Assembly: GCA_026991225.1 (NCBI GenBank)
Contig: JALXCB010000149.1
Location: 1 to 42,003 of the forward strand
From: Anaerolineae bacterium
Lineage (GTDB): Bacteria > Chloroflexota > Anaerolineae > J102
DNA length: 42,003 bases
Direction of reading: 5' to 3'
In this document: in pieces, positions 1-9,168 of the stretch
How positions within the stretch are numbered: the stretch's first letter is position 1
Layout: every line of letters starts with the position of its first letter
Translations under genes and position numbers: made by a program
Notes under the pieces: generated by a model
What the model saw: only the letters and a program-made list of their open reading frames with translations
The model's database searches: none
What the model was told of the DNA's origin: nothing

Positions 1-2
1 CC

Positions 3-3000
3 CCGACACTGCCCCGTCCCACGCCCACCTGGACGCCCGAGCCCAGCGACATCCGCCGCCAGGTCACCTACCGCCACGGCGTAAACGGCTATCAGGGCGC
101 GTCCGACACGTTCATCAACGCATGGTCGGATGAAAGCAACTACGCCCGCTCCGAGACCCTGCGATCGAGGTCATCCAAGTCGCAGCGGGCCATGATCCAG
201 TTCAAAGGCATCAGCCTGCCCGCAAACGTCACCCTCGACCGGGCCTATCTTGACATTTACAGCCTCGACCGCAGCAATGACGCCAATTTCTACGTACGCA
301 CGTTCGAGATGAAGACCCGCTGGGACGCCAACGCGGCGACCTGGCGCAAGGCTACCAGTTCCACGAATTGGGTGAACGCGGGCCTGGCCGCGGACAACGA
401 TTACGTCACCCCTTACACCGACTTCTCCTTCGAAAATCAGGGCGTTGGCCACTGGATTCGCCTGGATGTCACCAAAGCGGTCCGTCACTGGCTGGAAGAT
501 CCCAGCGCCAATCACGGCCTGCTCATCGACATCTACAGCACCGCAGACGTCGCCATCGACTTCGCTTCTTCGGACTACGGCGATTCCAGCTATCGCCCCC
601 GGCTGGTGCTGGCGTATTACGATCCCAACTATGCGCCGCCCACGGCCACGCCCACGCCCGATCGCACCGCCACGCCCCAGCCTTCGCCCACCTCGCCGTC
701 GTCCAGCACACGCGACCTCACCGCCTATCGACTCAGCCCCGCCATCGATGGCGACCTGAGCGACTGGCCCCTGACCAACGGCATCGACATGGACCAATAC
801 AACGCCACCACCCTGGGCGGCTTTGTGGCGCCCGCGGGCCGCGGCGACGCCAGCGTCTCCGTATGGGCGGGTTGGGATGAGAATTACCTCTATTTTGCCG
901 CTCGCGTGCGGGATGACATACGCTTTGTGGATAGCTCCGACATCTGGAAAGATGACGGCGTCGAATTCGCGCTGGATGGCGAGCATGACGACGACTCCTT
1001 CAGCGCCAGCAAGGGCGACCATCAGTACACGGTTCGCCGCGACGGCCTCGTACAGGATCGAAGCGCCAATACCAACAAGGTCACGGCGGCGGTCAAAGAA
1101 CGCAACGATGGATTCGATATCGAGATCGCCATCCCTCGGTCCGAGCTGGGCGGGGCGGCCCTCGCGCCCGGCGCGGTCATGGGCTACAATATCGGCTTGA
1201 ACGATGATGATGACGGGGGCGAGCGGGACAGCCATCTCATCTGGTCGGGCGACAACACCTACAGCGGGGCGGAGAAATTCGCCAATCTGAAGCTTGCGGA
1301 CGAAGGCGCGCCGGCCACAGCCACGCCCACCCCCACGCGACCTCCGACGCATACGCCAACCCCAACGCCCACTCCCAATCCGGTCACCGTCACCCGTCGC
1401 CCCGTGGCTGATTCCCACTTCAGCCAGTGGCATCCCTACGACAATTTCGGCGGAAAAGAGGTCATCAGCGTGCGCTCCGCCAACGTCTCCGACGCCTTCC
1501 TGCGTTTCGACCTCTCCGACATCCCCATCGGTTCGCGGGTCACTGAGGCGCGGCTGGAACTGAACCTCATTTCCACCACCAACAGCAACGCGCTCACCGT
1601 CGAGGTGCAACGGGCCAATCGGGCGTGGACCGAATCGGGCCTCACCTGGAACAACGCCAGTGAAAACGTCCCCTGGAAAGGCGGCGGCGCGTCCGCCATC
1701 CCCGAAGACCGCGAAGGCAAGACCTACGCCAGCCTCACCATCCACGAAGACGCCTCCTCCCTGGCGCTGGACGTCACCAAACTGGTGCAGACATGGATCG
1801 AAGACGGCGTCCCCAACAATGGGCTCATCCTGCATGGAGAAAGCTGGGGGCAGGTGCAGTACAACTTCGCCAGCCGGGAGCGAGGAGATGCGAACCTGCG
1901 CCCGCGGCTGGTGATCACCTATCTGCCTTACGGCGGGCCCCCCGCGCCCACGGCCACGCCTGTCCCCACACGGACGCCCACGCCCACCTTCACCCCGCGG
2001 CCCAGCGCCACCGCAACGCCCACGCCCACAGCCACCTTCACCCCCGCGCCCACGGCCCCTCCTGACGCCATCAAGGAAGTTACATTGCGTTCTAAGGCAG
2101 ACACGCACATCAACCAGTGGTATCCCGATGACAGTTTCGGCTCCGAGACGGTGATGCGGGTGCGCAGCAGCGACATCCATCAGGCCCTGATCCGCTTCGA
2201 TCTCTCCTCCATTCCGCAAAACGCCATTGTGGACGAGGCCGCGCTGGAGTTGACCGTGGTGGGACGCTCCAACGCCAACTATCTCACCGCCAACGTTTAC
2301 ACCCTGCGACGGGCCTGGAAGGAATACGAAGCCACCCACAAACGCGCGGCCCGCGGTCGGGCCTGGGAAGTGGCCGGGGCCCACGGAAACTCGGATCGCA
2401 ACCCCGACCTCATTGACGCCCAGCCTTTGCCCGCCAGCGGCCTCGTCCGCTTCGATGTCGTCCGGGCGGCGCAAGAGTGGGTCAGGAATCCTGGATCCAA
2501 TCAGGGATTCATCATCGGCGGAACCTCCTCCGGTTCGGTGTATTACAGCTTTGCCTCACGCGAAAACTACAATGCCAACGACCGCCCGCGCCTCATCGTG
2601 CGTTATCATATTCCGCCCACGCCCACGCCAACCCCCACCTTCACGCCCACTCCGACCTTCACCCCGACGCCCACCTTCACCCCAACCGCCACCTTCACGC
2701 CCTCGCCCACGCCCTACATCATCCCCACATCCACGCCCGGCGCGCCCAAACGCATCGAAGCCCCTTATGGAACAGCCACCATCGACGGCAACCTGGATGA
2801 GTGGGATGAGGATGGCTTCATGGCCGTCGACTCGGGATCGGTCCACCGCATCAACGATCCCAACGGCAAGCTCGCCAGCCCGGTGGATAGCAGCGCCCTG
2901 GTGCAGGTGCGCTGGGATGACGCGCACCTCTACTTCGCCTTCGACGTGCGGGATGACCGCATTCGCGTGGACAGCAGCGACATCTGGAAGGATGACAGCT

Positions 3001-4019
3001 TCGAGCTGGGCCTGGATGGCGAGCGGGACAAGGACGCGTTCAGCGCCAGCGGCGGCGACCATCAATACACCATCCGTTACGACGGCTGGGCCGCGGACCG
3101 AGGCCTCGATATCGACAACCCCGATGTGCGCTGGGCCGTGCAGCCCAATGACCACGGTTACCAGATCGAACTGGTCGTCCCCCTTTCGGCGCTGGGGGTC
3201 AGCAGCCTGACCTCAAACCAAATTTTGGGCGTCGATTTCGCGGTCAACGACGATGACGATGGCGGCGAGCGAGACAGCCAGCTCGTTTGGGCCAGTTGGT
3301 CCACTTACAGCGACGCGGCCGCTTTCGGCGAGCTTGTGCTGAAAGGCGCGCCGCCCACGCCCATGCCAACGCCCACCCGAGCGACGACGCCCATTCCCAC
3401 ATCCACGCCCGGCGCGCCCAAACGCATCGAAGCCCCTTATGGAACAGCCACCATCGACGGCAACCTGGATGAGTGGGATGAGGATGGCTTCATGGCCGTC
3501 GACTCGGGATCGGTCCACCGCATCAACGATCCCAACGGCAAGCTCGCCAGCCCGGTGGATAGCAGCGCCCTGGTGCAGGTGCGCTGGGATGACGCGCACC
3601 TCTACTTCGCCTTCGACGTGCGGGATGACCGCATTCGCGTGGACAGCAGCGACATCTGGAAGGATGACAGCTTCGAGCTGGGCCTGGATGGCGAGCGGGA
3701 CAAGGACGCGTTCAGCGCCAGCGGCGGCGACCATCAATACACCATCCGTTACGACGGCTGGGCCGCGGACCGAGGCCTCGATATCGACAACCCCGATGTG
3801 CGCTGGGCCGTGCAGCCCAATGACCACGGTTACCAGATCGAACTGGTCGTCCCCCTTTCGGCGCTGGGGGTCAGCAGCCTGACCTCAAACCAAATTTTGG
3901 GCGTCGATTTCGCGGTCAACGACGATGACGATGGCGGCGAGCGAGACAGCCAGCTCGTTTGGGCCAGTTGGTCCACTTACAGCGACGCGGCCGCCTTTGG
4001 CGAGCTTGTGCTGAAATAG
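3..4019 (+). CDS. Secreted multi-modular protein with DNRLRE-type and CBM9-like domains (5' partial)
   Basis: The frame is open from the first codon of the window, so the true start lies upstream; the ATG at 192 falls inside the first domain and is not the start. Modules in order: DNRLRE-type beta-sandwich (about 60-626), CBM9-like domain (712-1297), DNRLRE (1384-1915), DNRLRE (2068-2612), CBM9-like (2746-3344) and CBM9-like (3418-4016). They are separated by Thr-Pro linkers such as TPTPTFTPTPTF. DNRLRE modules show the closing pattern (FAS..RGDANLRPRLVI.Y); CBM9-like modules show IDG.L.DW near the start, SSDIWKDD in the middle and NDDDDGGERDS near the end. Such domains are usually extracellular and carbohydrate- or surface-associated, so an exported adhesin or polysaccharide-binding protein is likely. 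No catalytic domain is visible in the part present. The last two modules are a recent duplication. The gene ends at a hairpin terminator. Confidence 0.85.
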   Translation, partial: PTLPRPTPTWTPEPSDIRRQVTYRHGVNGYQGASDTFINAWSDESNYARSETLRSRSSKSQRAMIQFKGISLPANVTLDRAYLDIYSLDRSNDANFYVRTFEMKTRWDANAATWRKATSSTNWVNAGLAADNDYVTPYTDFSFENQGVGHWIRLDVTKAVRHWLEDPSANHGLLIDIYSTADVAIDFASSDYGDSSYRPRLVLAYYDPNYAPPTATPTPDRTATPQPSPTSPSSSTRDLTAYRLSPAIDGDLSDWPLTNGIDMDQYNATTLGGFVAPAGRGDASVSVWAGWDENYLYFAARVRDDIRFVDSSDIWKDDGVEFALDGEHDDDSFSASKGDHQYTVRRDGLVQDRSANTNKVTAAVKERNDGFDIEIAIPRSELGGAALAPGAVMGYNIGLNDDDDGGERDSHLIWSGDNTYSGAEKFANLKLADEGAPATATPTPTRPPTHTPTPTPTPNPVTVTRRPVADSHFSQWHPYDNFGGKEVISVRSANVSDAFLRFDLSDIPIGSRVTEARLELNLISTTNSNALTVEVQRANRAWTESGLTWNNASENVPWKGGGASAIPEDREGKTYASLTIHEDASSLALDVTKLVQTWIEDGVPNNGLILHGESWGQVQYNFASRERGDANLRPRLVITYLPYGGPPAPTATPVPTRTPTPTFTPRPSATATPTPTATFTPAPTAPPDAIKEVTLRSKADTHINQWYPDDSFGSETVMRVRSSDIHQALIRFDLSSIPQNAIVDEAALELTVVGRSNANYLTANVYTLRRAWKEYEATHKRAARGRAWEVAGAHGNSDRNPDLIDAQPLPASGLVRFDVVRAAQEWVRNPGSNQGFIIGGTSSGSVYYSFASRENYNANDRPRLIVRYHIPPTPTPTPTFTPTPTFTPTPTFTPTATFTPSPTPYIIPTSTPGAPKRIEAPYGTATIDGNLDEWDEDGFMAVDSGSVHRINDPNGKLASPVDSSALVQVRWDDAHLYFAFDVRDDRIRVDSSDIWKDDSFELGLDGERDKDAFSASGGDHQYTIRYDGWAADRGLDIDNPDVRWAVQPNDHGYQIELVVPLSALGVSSLTSNQILGVDFAVNDDDDGGERDSQLVWASWSTYSDAAAFGELVLKGAPPTPMPTPTRATTPIPTSTPGAPKRIEAPYGTATIDGNLDEWDEDGFMAVDSGSVHRINDPNGKLASPVDSSALVQVRWDDAHLYFAFDVRDDRIRVDSSDIWKDDSFELGLDGERDKDAFSASGGDHQYTIRYDGWAADRGLDIDNPDVRWAVQPNDHGYQIELVVPLSALGVSSLTSNQILGVDFAVNDDDDGGERDSQLVWASWSTYSDAAAFGELVLK
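2721..4016 (+). repeat. Near-identical tandem duplication, unit 672 bp, encoding linker plus CBM9-like module
   Basis: Bases 2721-3344 recur at 3393-4016, offset exactly 672 bp (224 codons), so the frame is kept. From 2724 to 3344 the only differences I found are two synonymous ones in one Ala-Phe codon pair (GCTTTC at 3321 against GCCTTT at 3993); one more lies at 2723/3395. The encoded modules are identical. The separating linker is different Thr-Pro sequence. Confidence 0.93.
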
Positions 4020-4029
4020 CTAAAAAACA

Positions 4030-4080
4030 ACAGGGGATGGCCGAATGGGAAACGCCTTCCACAATCCGGCCATCCCCTGT
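4030..4080. terminator. Bidirectional intrinsic terminator between convergent genes
   Basis: A perfect 14-bp stem (ACAGGGGATGGCCG at 4030-4043 with its complement at 4067-4080) lies between the stop of the secreted protein (4019) and the stop of the convergent oxidoreductase (4104). On the minus strand the stem is followed by TTGTTTTTTA, a good U-tract; on the plus strand only by CAATTTT, a weaker one. Confidence 0.85.
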
Positions 4081-4103
4081 CAATTTTGGGGAATGACAAT
4101 CCG

Positions 4104-5111
4104 TCAGGCTTCGGACGCTTGCAAGGGCGAGAAGATATCGATCATCAGCCAGGGGTCGCCCAGGGGGTAGAGGATGGGGTATGTGGCTCCGTGATCGATG
4201 TATTCCTGCACTTTGGCCTTGACTTCCTCGGGCGTGCCGCTGGCGGTGATGCGCTGCACCAGGTCATCGGGAACTAGGTGCATGGCCTTGTGGATTTGCT
4301 CTTCCGTGGCCGGCCAGCCCAGGATGGATTGAATCTCTTGCACCACTTCGGGTTTGACGCCGCTGGCTTTGGCAATGTGAGGCTGCTGGGCCAGATATTG
4401 GGTCAGCAACGCCCGAGCGCCGTCCAGCGCCTTCTGTCGGTCGTAATCCACCGAGCACACCACGAGCTGGGGCCGATCCAAATCGTCCACCGAGCGGCCA
4501 GCCTTGCGAGCGCCTTTCTCCAGGTGTTCCATCGCCATATCGTTATATTCGGGCGGAACGCAGTAGTTCAAAACGACGCCATCCGCGATCTCGCCCGCCA
4601 GCTCCATCATCTTGGGGCCGGTGGCGCCGATGTAGATGGGCACATTGCGCGGTTCGCGGCGGCCATGCACCACATCCAGCTCAATGCCATCCACATGATG
4701 AAACTCGCCATGGAAGGTGACGCGTTCCATGTTCAGCAGCTTGCGCATCACATAGATGGTCTCCCGCATGGCCTTCAGGGGTTTGCGGCGATCGATGCCT
4801 ACGTTTTTGGCCAGAGGGTCCCACCAGGCGCCAATGCCGCAGATGATGCGATTCGGTGCGAGATCATCCAGGGTGAGGAAGGTGGCCGCCAGCAAGCCAA
4901 TGTTGCGCGTCCAGTTGTTGATGACGCCGCTGCCGATTTTGATGCGCTCCGTCACGGCCGCGTAGGCTGCCATGGGCACGATGGCGTCGCGCACCAGACG
5001 GGATTCCGCCTGCCATACGGCCTCGAACCCTTTTTCCTCGGCGTATTTGGCCAGTTCCATGCCCACGCGAATGGGATGGGCGTCTTGCAAATAAAGTCCA
5101 ACTCGGTCCAC
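4104..5111 (-). CDS. LLM-class flavin/F420-dependent oxidoreductase
   Basis: A 335-residue luciferase-like (beta/alpha)8 protein, the usual family length. It resembles the F420-dependent methylene-tetrahydromethanopterin-reductase-like branch: N-terminal GLYLQDAHP strand, [17 protein letters not shown], then [13 protein letters not shown] and the conserved [19 protein letters not shown] segment, later [26 protein letters not shown]. These enzymes move hydride between reduced FMN or F420 and an organic substrate; the substrate cannot be told from sequence. Start: GTG at 5111, preceded by GGAGG with 5-nt spacing. The frame-shifted ATG one base upstream would not give this protein. The gene stands alone, converging with the secreted protein across a terminator. 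A mobile element has inserted only a few bases upstream of the ribosome-binding site (duplication 5122-5129), so its original promoter has been displaced about 350 bp. Confidence 0.88.
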   Translation of the reverse strand: MDRVGLYLQDAHPIRVGMELAKYAEEKGFEAVWQAESRLVRDAIVPMAAYAAVTERIKIGSGVINNWTRNIGLLAATFLTLDDLAPNRIICGIGAWWDPLAKNVGIDRRKPLKAMRETIYVMRKLLNMERVTFHGEFHHVDGIELDVVHGRREPRNVPIYIGATGPKMMELAGEIADGVVLNYCVPPEYNDMAMEHLEKGARKAGRSVDDLDRPQLVVCSVDYDRQKALDGARALLTQYLAQQPHIAKASGVKPEVVQEIQSILGWPATEEQIHKAMHLVPDDLVQRITASGTPEEVKAKVQEYIDHGATYPILYPLGDPWLMIDIFSPLQASEA

Positions 5112-5129
5112 ATTGACCTCCGTGAAAGA

Positions 5130-5474
5130 GTAACTGCTAAGGTAGTTGGCCCCAATCGTCCCTCTTTTGCCACGAAAACACGAAGGAAACGAAGGCGCGA
5201 AGCCATTCCAAAAAGATTTTGTAACTATACACGTATCCCATCATAGCGAGGCAAAACCACAAAGACACGTAGGCGCGAAGGGGAAAGTGGCAGGTGAGAA
5301 ACGTCGCTGCTAGGAGAACTTGCCACTTGCGACTTGCAGATCTGCAAACCTGCATTGTCTTCGTTCTTTTTAGCCTTCGTGGCAAGACGTTGTGGTGGAT
5401 ACCTGCATAGTTACAAGATTTTATCCGTGTTTCCTCGTATTCGTGTCGAGTGAACAGGGCTACGTTAGCAGTAC
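5130..5474. mobile_element. MITE-like element, GTAACT family, with a second copy nested inside
   Basis: The ends are inverted: GTAACTGCTAA at 5130 and TTAGCAGTAC ending at 5474 (one base short). The element is flanked by a perfect 8-bp direct repeat, GTGAAAGA at 5122-5129 and 5475-5482. The interior has the CACGAAAACACGAAGG palindromic motif and no coding capacity. A second element (5221-5414) interrupts it; without that copy it would be about 143 bp. An uninterrupted relative lies at 14657-14779. Confidence 0.82.
5221..5414. mobile_element. MITE-like element, GTAACT family, nested copy
   Basis: 194 bp running from GTAACTATACACG (5221) to CATAGTTAC (5414), inverted termini. It is flanked by a perfect 8-bp target duplication, AAGATTTT, at 5213-5220 and 5415-5422. 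It sits inside another member of the same family, so it is the younger insertion. No ORF. Confidence 0.85.
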
Positions 5475-5588
5475 GTGAAAGATGAGATTGGGAAAATGAA
5501 TTTCCTGCATTGTACGCGGTTTCCGGCTTCTGGTCAAACCAGACCGGCGGGCCACGTAGCCGCCCCGTAAGCCGGGAAACCAGCCGGG

Positions 5589-5742
5589 GTAACTGCTAAC
5601 GCACTTGACTTTAGGCCGCCAAAAGCCACGAAGGCTCGAAGTTTTTCGAAGACACGAAGGGAAAATAAAGAAAGATACGTCGTGTCTTCGCTTTTCTTCG
5701 TGTCTTCGTGGCAAAAAGCGGCAGCGCGACCTTCGTAGTTAC
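5589..5742. mobile_element. MITE-like element, GTAACT family
   Basis: 154 bp from GTAACTGCTAACG (5589) to GTAGTTAC (5742). The interior is a long imperfect palindrome of GCCACGAAGGCTCGAAG and CTTCGTGTCTTCGTGGC. It is closely related to 37685-37839 across its whole length. The flanks CAGCCGGG and AAACCGGG match at 6 of 8 positions, consistent with a decayed target duplication. Between this element and 5474 I see nothing else recognisable. Confidence 0.75.
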
Positions 5743-5750
5743 AAACCGGG

Positions 5751-5786
5751 ACGCGAAACTCCCCGGACGGAAGCCGCCCGGGGAGT
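5751..5786 (-). terminator. Probable terminator of the S8 protease gene
   Basis: A 9-bp perfect stem, ACTCCCCGG at 5758-5766 with CCGGGGAGT at 5778-5786, lies 38 bp past the protease stop on the minus strand. It is followed in that direction only by TTTCG, so the U-tract is weak. Confidence 0.55.
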
Positions 5787-5823
5787 CGAGATGGTGAGGA
5801 TGGAGGATGGTCGGAACGCAGGA

Positions 5824-8800
5824 TCAGCGCCCGATGAAAACGCCGTCCATCAGCTCGTAGCCGAAGCCGTGGTCATCCCCGTTCCAATAGCTGCTGAAGG
5901 TGCAGGAGGTATTGGCTCCCAGACTGCTAGGCGTGCAGATGAAGATGTCATCGCCATCGCCGCTCAGGCCCGAGACGGCGAAGCCGCCGCGGGTGGTCAG
6001 ATAGATGTCGCCGTTGGCCGCGAGCCAGGTTCCCCACACATCCTCGGTGCCTGACTGGGAAAGACCCACATCGGAGCCGTCGAAGTACTGACTCCAGGAG
6101 CCGCTGGTGTCCTGGCCCAGGCTGGTGGCTGTAAACTTCCACAGGTCCTCATCCTTGCCCGAAAGGCCGCCCGCGCTGAAGGAGCCCAGCGTGCTGATGA
6201 TCAGATTGCCGTCGCTGTCGAAGCCGATGGCGTCGATGTCCTCGCCGCTGGCCGTTAGTTCCACGTCGGAGCCGTCGAAATACCATTCGAAGCTGCCCGA
6301 GGTGTTGTCGCCGGTGGAGGTGGGGATGAATTTGATGATATCCTCATCTCGCACCGTGCCAATGCTGAGGGTAATGTCGGTGTTGATGCTGATGAGGATG
6401 CCGCCGTCGCTGAGGATGGAGAAGGCGTTGACATCCGAAGGGCCCAGGCCCACATCGGAGCCATCGAAGTACATGGACCACGTGTCATTGACGGTGTCGT
6501 AGACCAGGATATCCTCGTCCTTGAAGCTGACGCCGTCCACGCTGCCACCGGTGTTGGAGCTGACGTAGACCAGATCGCCGCCTGAGCCCGGCGTGGGCGT
6601 GGCCGTGGGCGGGACGGATGTGTTGGTGGGCGTGGCCGTAGGCGGAACCGGCGTGTTCGTTGGAGTGGCCGTGGGCGGCGCTGGCGTGTTTGTCGGGGTG
6701 GCAGTCGGTGGCACGGGCGTATTCGTGGGCGTGGCCGTGGGGCCAGGCGTGTTCGTTGGGGTGGCCGTGGGCGGGACGGGGGTATTCGTGGGTGTGGCCG
6801 TGGGCGGCACAGGCGTGTTGGTCGGCGTCGCCGTGGGAGCCGATCCGAAAGCGCCATCCACGACCAAAGCGAAGGGCTGCGGGCCGTTGGGCACGTTGTA
6901 GCCCTTGACCTCGACGGTCCAGGTTCCCGACGCGGCGGATTGCACATACACGTTTTCCACGTTGTTGGTGCGATCGGGGCCGCCGCCCGTGATGGACCAG
7001 CCGCCATTGAAGACGTTGCCGTAGTAAACCTGGCCGTTGGGCGAGGTGACCACCAGGTCCAGGTCGTTGACCAGGGCCTTGGAGGCGGTGGTGGAGCCGG
7101 GATAGTCGGTCCAGACCAATGTCACTTTGAAAGGCGAACCGGATGAGGCGATGTTGTACTGGTAGGAAGCGCTGCCGCCAGTGTTCAGGCCCGTCGCCTC
7201 ATCGACGAACTGCGCCGTGCCGTCGGTGGCGTTGGCCACGTTCACCCGACCCCAACCTTCGTGGTTGTTGGGGATGGGATAGGCGTTGTCGTTGACGCCG
7301 TCGTTGTTCTCATCCAGCATATCCACCGCGGAGTTGATAAGGGTGGCTTTGGTGAGGGCGGCGCTGGCGCTGTGGCCGTAAGCCTTCTGGTAGTAATCGC
7401 GCACCACCGCGGCCGCGCCTGCGGTCAGCGGGTTCGACATGGAGGTGCCGCCCATGTACTTATAGTACGGGTTGTAAGGGTAGCCCCAGCCATCGTACTG
7501 CCAGGCGTTGTTCTGAGGGTTGGGGGAGGGATCGTACCCCTGCTGGTACATGTCGGAGTAGCCGGAGAGCACGTAGGTGCCGGGGGCCACGACGTCAGGC
7601 TTGATGCGCCCGTCATCCGCGGGGCCGCGGCTGGAGAAAGCAGCCAGTTGCTCCTGGTTCCCGGCCATCGAGTCGCCGGCGATGGGATTGGCGGGGAAAT
7701 CGCTGGGCCAGGCTTCACCGTAGGTGAGAATGTTGTTCTGGCCGCCCTGGGCCGCGCAATCGGTGTAGCTCAGACCCGTATCGCAAGGATAGCCGTCGCC
7801 CCGATCGTTTTCGCTGGCCCCCACGCTCAGCACATTCTTGGCCGTGGCAGGCGATCCCAGGGAATCCTCGTCCACATAGCCATCGCTGTTGCCATCCACG
7901 CCGTCATTGCCCGCGGAGAACGTAATGAGCATGTCGGGATGGTTCCACATGAAATCGTCAGCGTTCACGGCGTCGTCGGTATATTCGCCATTGACGCTGC
8001 TGCCCCAGGAGTTGGAGTGGATGCGAGCGCCCGCGTTGTAAGCCTGGGTGAAAAGATCGCGGATGTCATCGGGCAACCCCAGCAAATAGTACCCGTCCGC
8101 GTAGAAAAACGCACAAAAGCCCTTCATATCCGCGTAATCCTCAGTGGCCTGGAAGACCAGCTTGGCGGCAGGGGCCACGCCCTTGCCCACGCCATTGGCG
8201 TCACCGCCGCCGAGGACGGAAAGGGTGGTGTGGGTGCCGTGACCGCTGTCCACATCCTGCGGGCCGTCGTTGATGGCGTCGTAGCAGTTGGGATCATCGG
8301 CTGCGGGCCAGTCGTAGATGGCGGTGATGCGATTGGCGGGCAGGTCGGCATGCGCCCCCGAAGACGAGCCATCGCCGAGGCCCGTATCGGCCACGGCCAC
8401 CGTCTGGGTGGAGCCGTCGTAGCCATTGGCGTTGGCCGCGTTCGCCCCCAGGATGACGCCGCCGCCATATTCATTATGCTTCTCCCGCATAACGAACGCC
8501 TCGATCCAGGCGACGTCGGGAATGCGGGCGATGGCGTCGATCTGGTCCGCGGCGGCCCAGACGCGCAGCACCTGACCGTTGCCGGTCACCACGCGCGCGC
8601 CCGTCGCCTGGATCGCATCGGCCACAGCCACCAGGGAGACGCCCTGCTCGGCGCGCACCCAGACCAGATTGTGATCCTTGCGCTGCAGGCTGGGACTGAT
8701 TTTGAACGCGGGCTGGAAGACGCCGATCCAGTTGACCTCGGGCGCTTGCGACAGACTTTCGACGAGGGTCGCGTTCATGCGCACTTTGAAAGCGAAATCG

Positions 8801-9102
8801 GGGATGTAATCCAGGAACTCGACCCCGGACGCCTCGAGTTGACGCTTCCAGTTGGCCTGCACAGGCCCGCGGAATTGCAGGATGTAATAACCGGTTTCAT
8901 CCGGACCGAATCGATCGATGCTCAGGCCGTCGGGCAGAACTGGCATTTGCCCCGTGGCGGGCGTAAACGTGTATGCTTTCAACAAAATGGGAATGGGAAG
9001 AGGCTCCTGGTCGCCTCCTCGGGCGAAGCTGGTGGTCAGGCCCGAAAGTGAGGGAAGTATCAACGCCAGGGCCAACAGGAGATAGAACAAACGTCGCATC
9101 AC
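5824..9102 (-). CDS. Secreted subtilisin-like serine protease (S8) with P/T linker and C-terminal repeat region
   Basis: 1092 residues. A signal peptide is clear (MMRR then a hydrophobic core to about residue 28), followed by a propeptide-like region to about 215. The S8 catalytic triad is Asp239 (AVADTGLGDG), His288 (SGHGTHT) and Ser554 (GGTSMSNPL); Asn399 in SAGND fits the oxyanion-hole residue. After the catalytic domain comes a jelly-roll of the type after KP-43-like subtilases (about 645-751, KVTLVWTDYPG and LVNDLDLVV). Then a linker of PTNTPVPPTAT repeats (756-838), and a C-terminal region (840-1092) with four diverged units around YFDGSDVGL and DEDI, possibly a beta-propeller; I do not recognise that part as a named family. 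Start ATG at 9102 has AAGGAG about 7 nt upstream. An extracellular scavenging protease is the likely role. Confidence 0.93.
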   Translation of the reverse strand: MMRRLFYLLLALALILPSLSGLTTSFARGGDQEPLPIPILLKAYTFTPATGQMPVLPDGLSIDRFGPDETGYYILQFRGPVQANWKRQLEASGVEFLDYIPDFAFKVRMNATLVESLSQAPEVNWIGVFQPAFKISPSLQRKDHNLVWVRAEQGVSLVAVADAIQATGARVVTGNGQVLRVWAAADQIDAIARIPDVAWIEAFVMREKHNEYGGGVILGANAANANGYDGSTQTVAVADTGLGDGSSSGAHADLPANRITAIYDWPAADDPNCYDAINDGPQDVDSGHGTHTTLSVLGGGDANGVGKGVAPAAKLVFQATEDYADMKGFCAFFYADGYYLLGLPDDIRDLFTQAYNAGARIHSNSWGSSVNGEYTDDAVNADDFMWNHPDMLITFSAGNDGVDGNSDGYVDEDSLGSPATAKNVLSVGASENDRGDGYPCDTGLSYTDCAAQGGQNNILTYGEAWPSDFPANPIAGDSMAGNQEQLAAFSSRGPADDGRIKPDVVAPGTYVLSGYSDMYQQGYDPSPNPQNNAWQYDGWGYPYNPYYKYMGGTSMSNPLTAGAAAVVRDYYQKAYGHSASAALTKATLINSAVDMLDENNDGVNDNAYPIPNNHEGWGRVNVANATDGTAQFVDEATGLNTGGSASYQYNIASSGSPFKVTLVWTDYPGSTTASKALVNDLDLVVTSPNGQVYYGNVFNGGWSITGGGPDRTNNVENVYVQSAASGTWTVEVKGYNVPNGPQPFALVVDGAFGSAPTATPTNTPVPPTATPTNTPVPPTATPTNTPGPTATPTNTPVPPTATPTNTPAPPTATPTNTPVPPTATPTNTSVPPTATPTPGSGGDLVYVSSNTGGSVDGVSFKDEDILVYDTVNDTWSMYFDGSDVGLGPSDVNAFSILSDGGILISINTDITLSIGTVRDEDIIKFIPTSTGDNTSGSFEWYFDGSDVELTASGEDIDAIGFDSDGNLIISTLGSFSAGGLSGKDEDLWKFTATSLGQDTSGSWSQYFDGSDVGLSQSGTEDVWGTWLAANGDIYLTTRGGFAVSGLSGDGDDIFICTPSSLGANTSCTFSSYWNGDDHGFGYELMDGVFIGR

Positions 9103-9168
9103 AAACTCCTTGGTTTGGGGGATTGTTTGGAAAGAGCAATTGGTATGTCCGAATCTGCGAACAATGTA

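Noticed and set aside
171-2474. 767-codon open frame on the minus strand
   Set aside because: It is antisense to the DNRLRE/CBM9 protein. High GC and the regular codon pattern keep the opposite frame open; the translation is Gly/Arg/Val-rich with no domain.
2613-2745. DNA repeat in the Thr-Pro linkers as a separate element
   Set aside because: The ACGCCCACC periodicity simply encodes TPT linkers within an open reading frame.
7261-9051. 596-codon plus-strand frame opposite the S8 protease
   Set aside because: Shadow frame of a gene with a complete catalytic triad and signal peptide; its translation is low-complexity Val/Gly/Ala.
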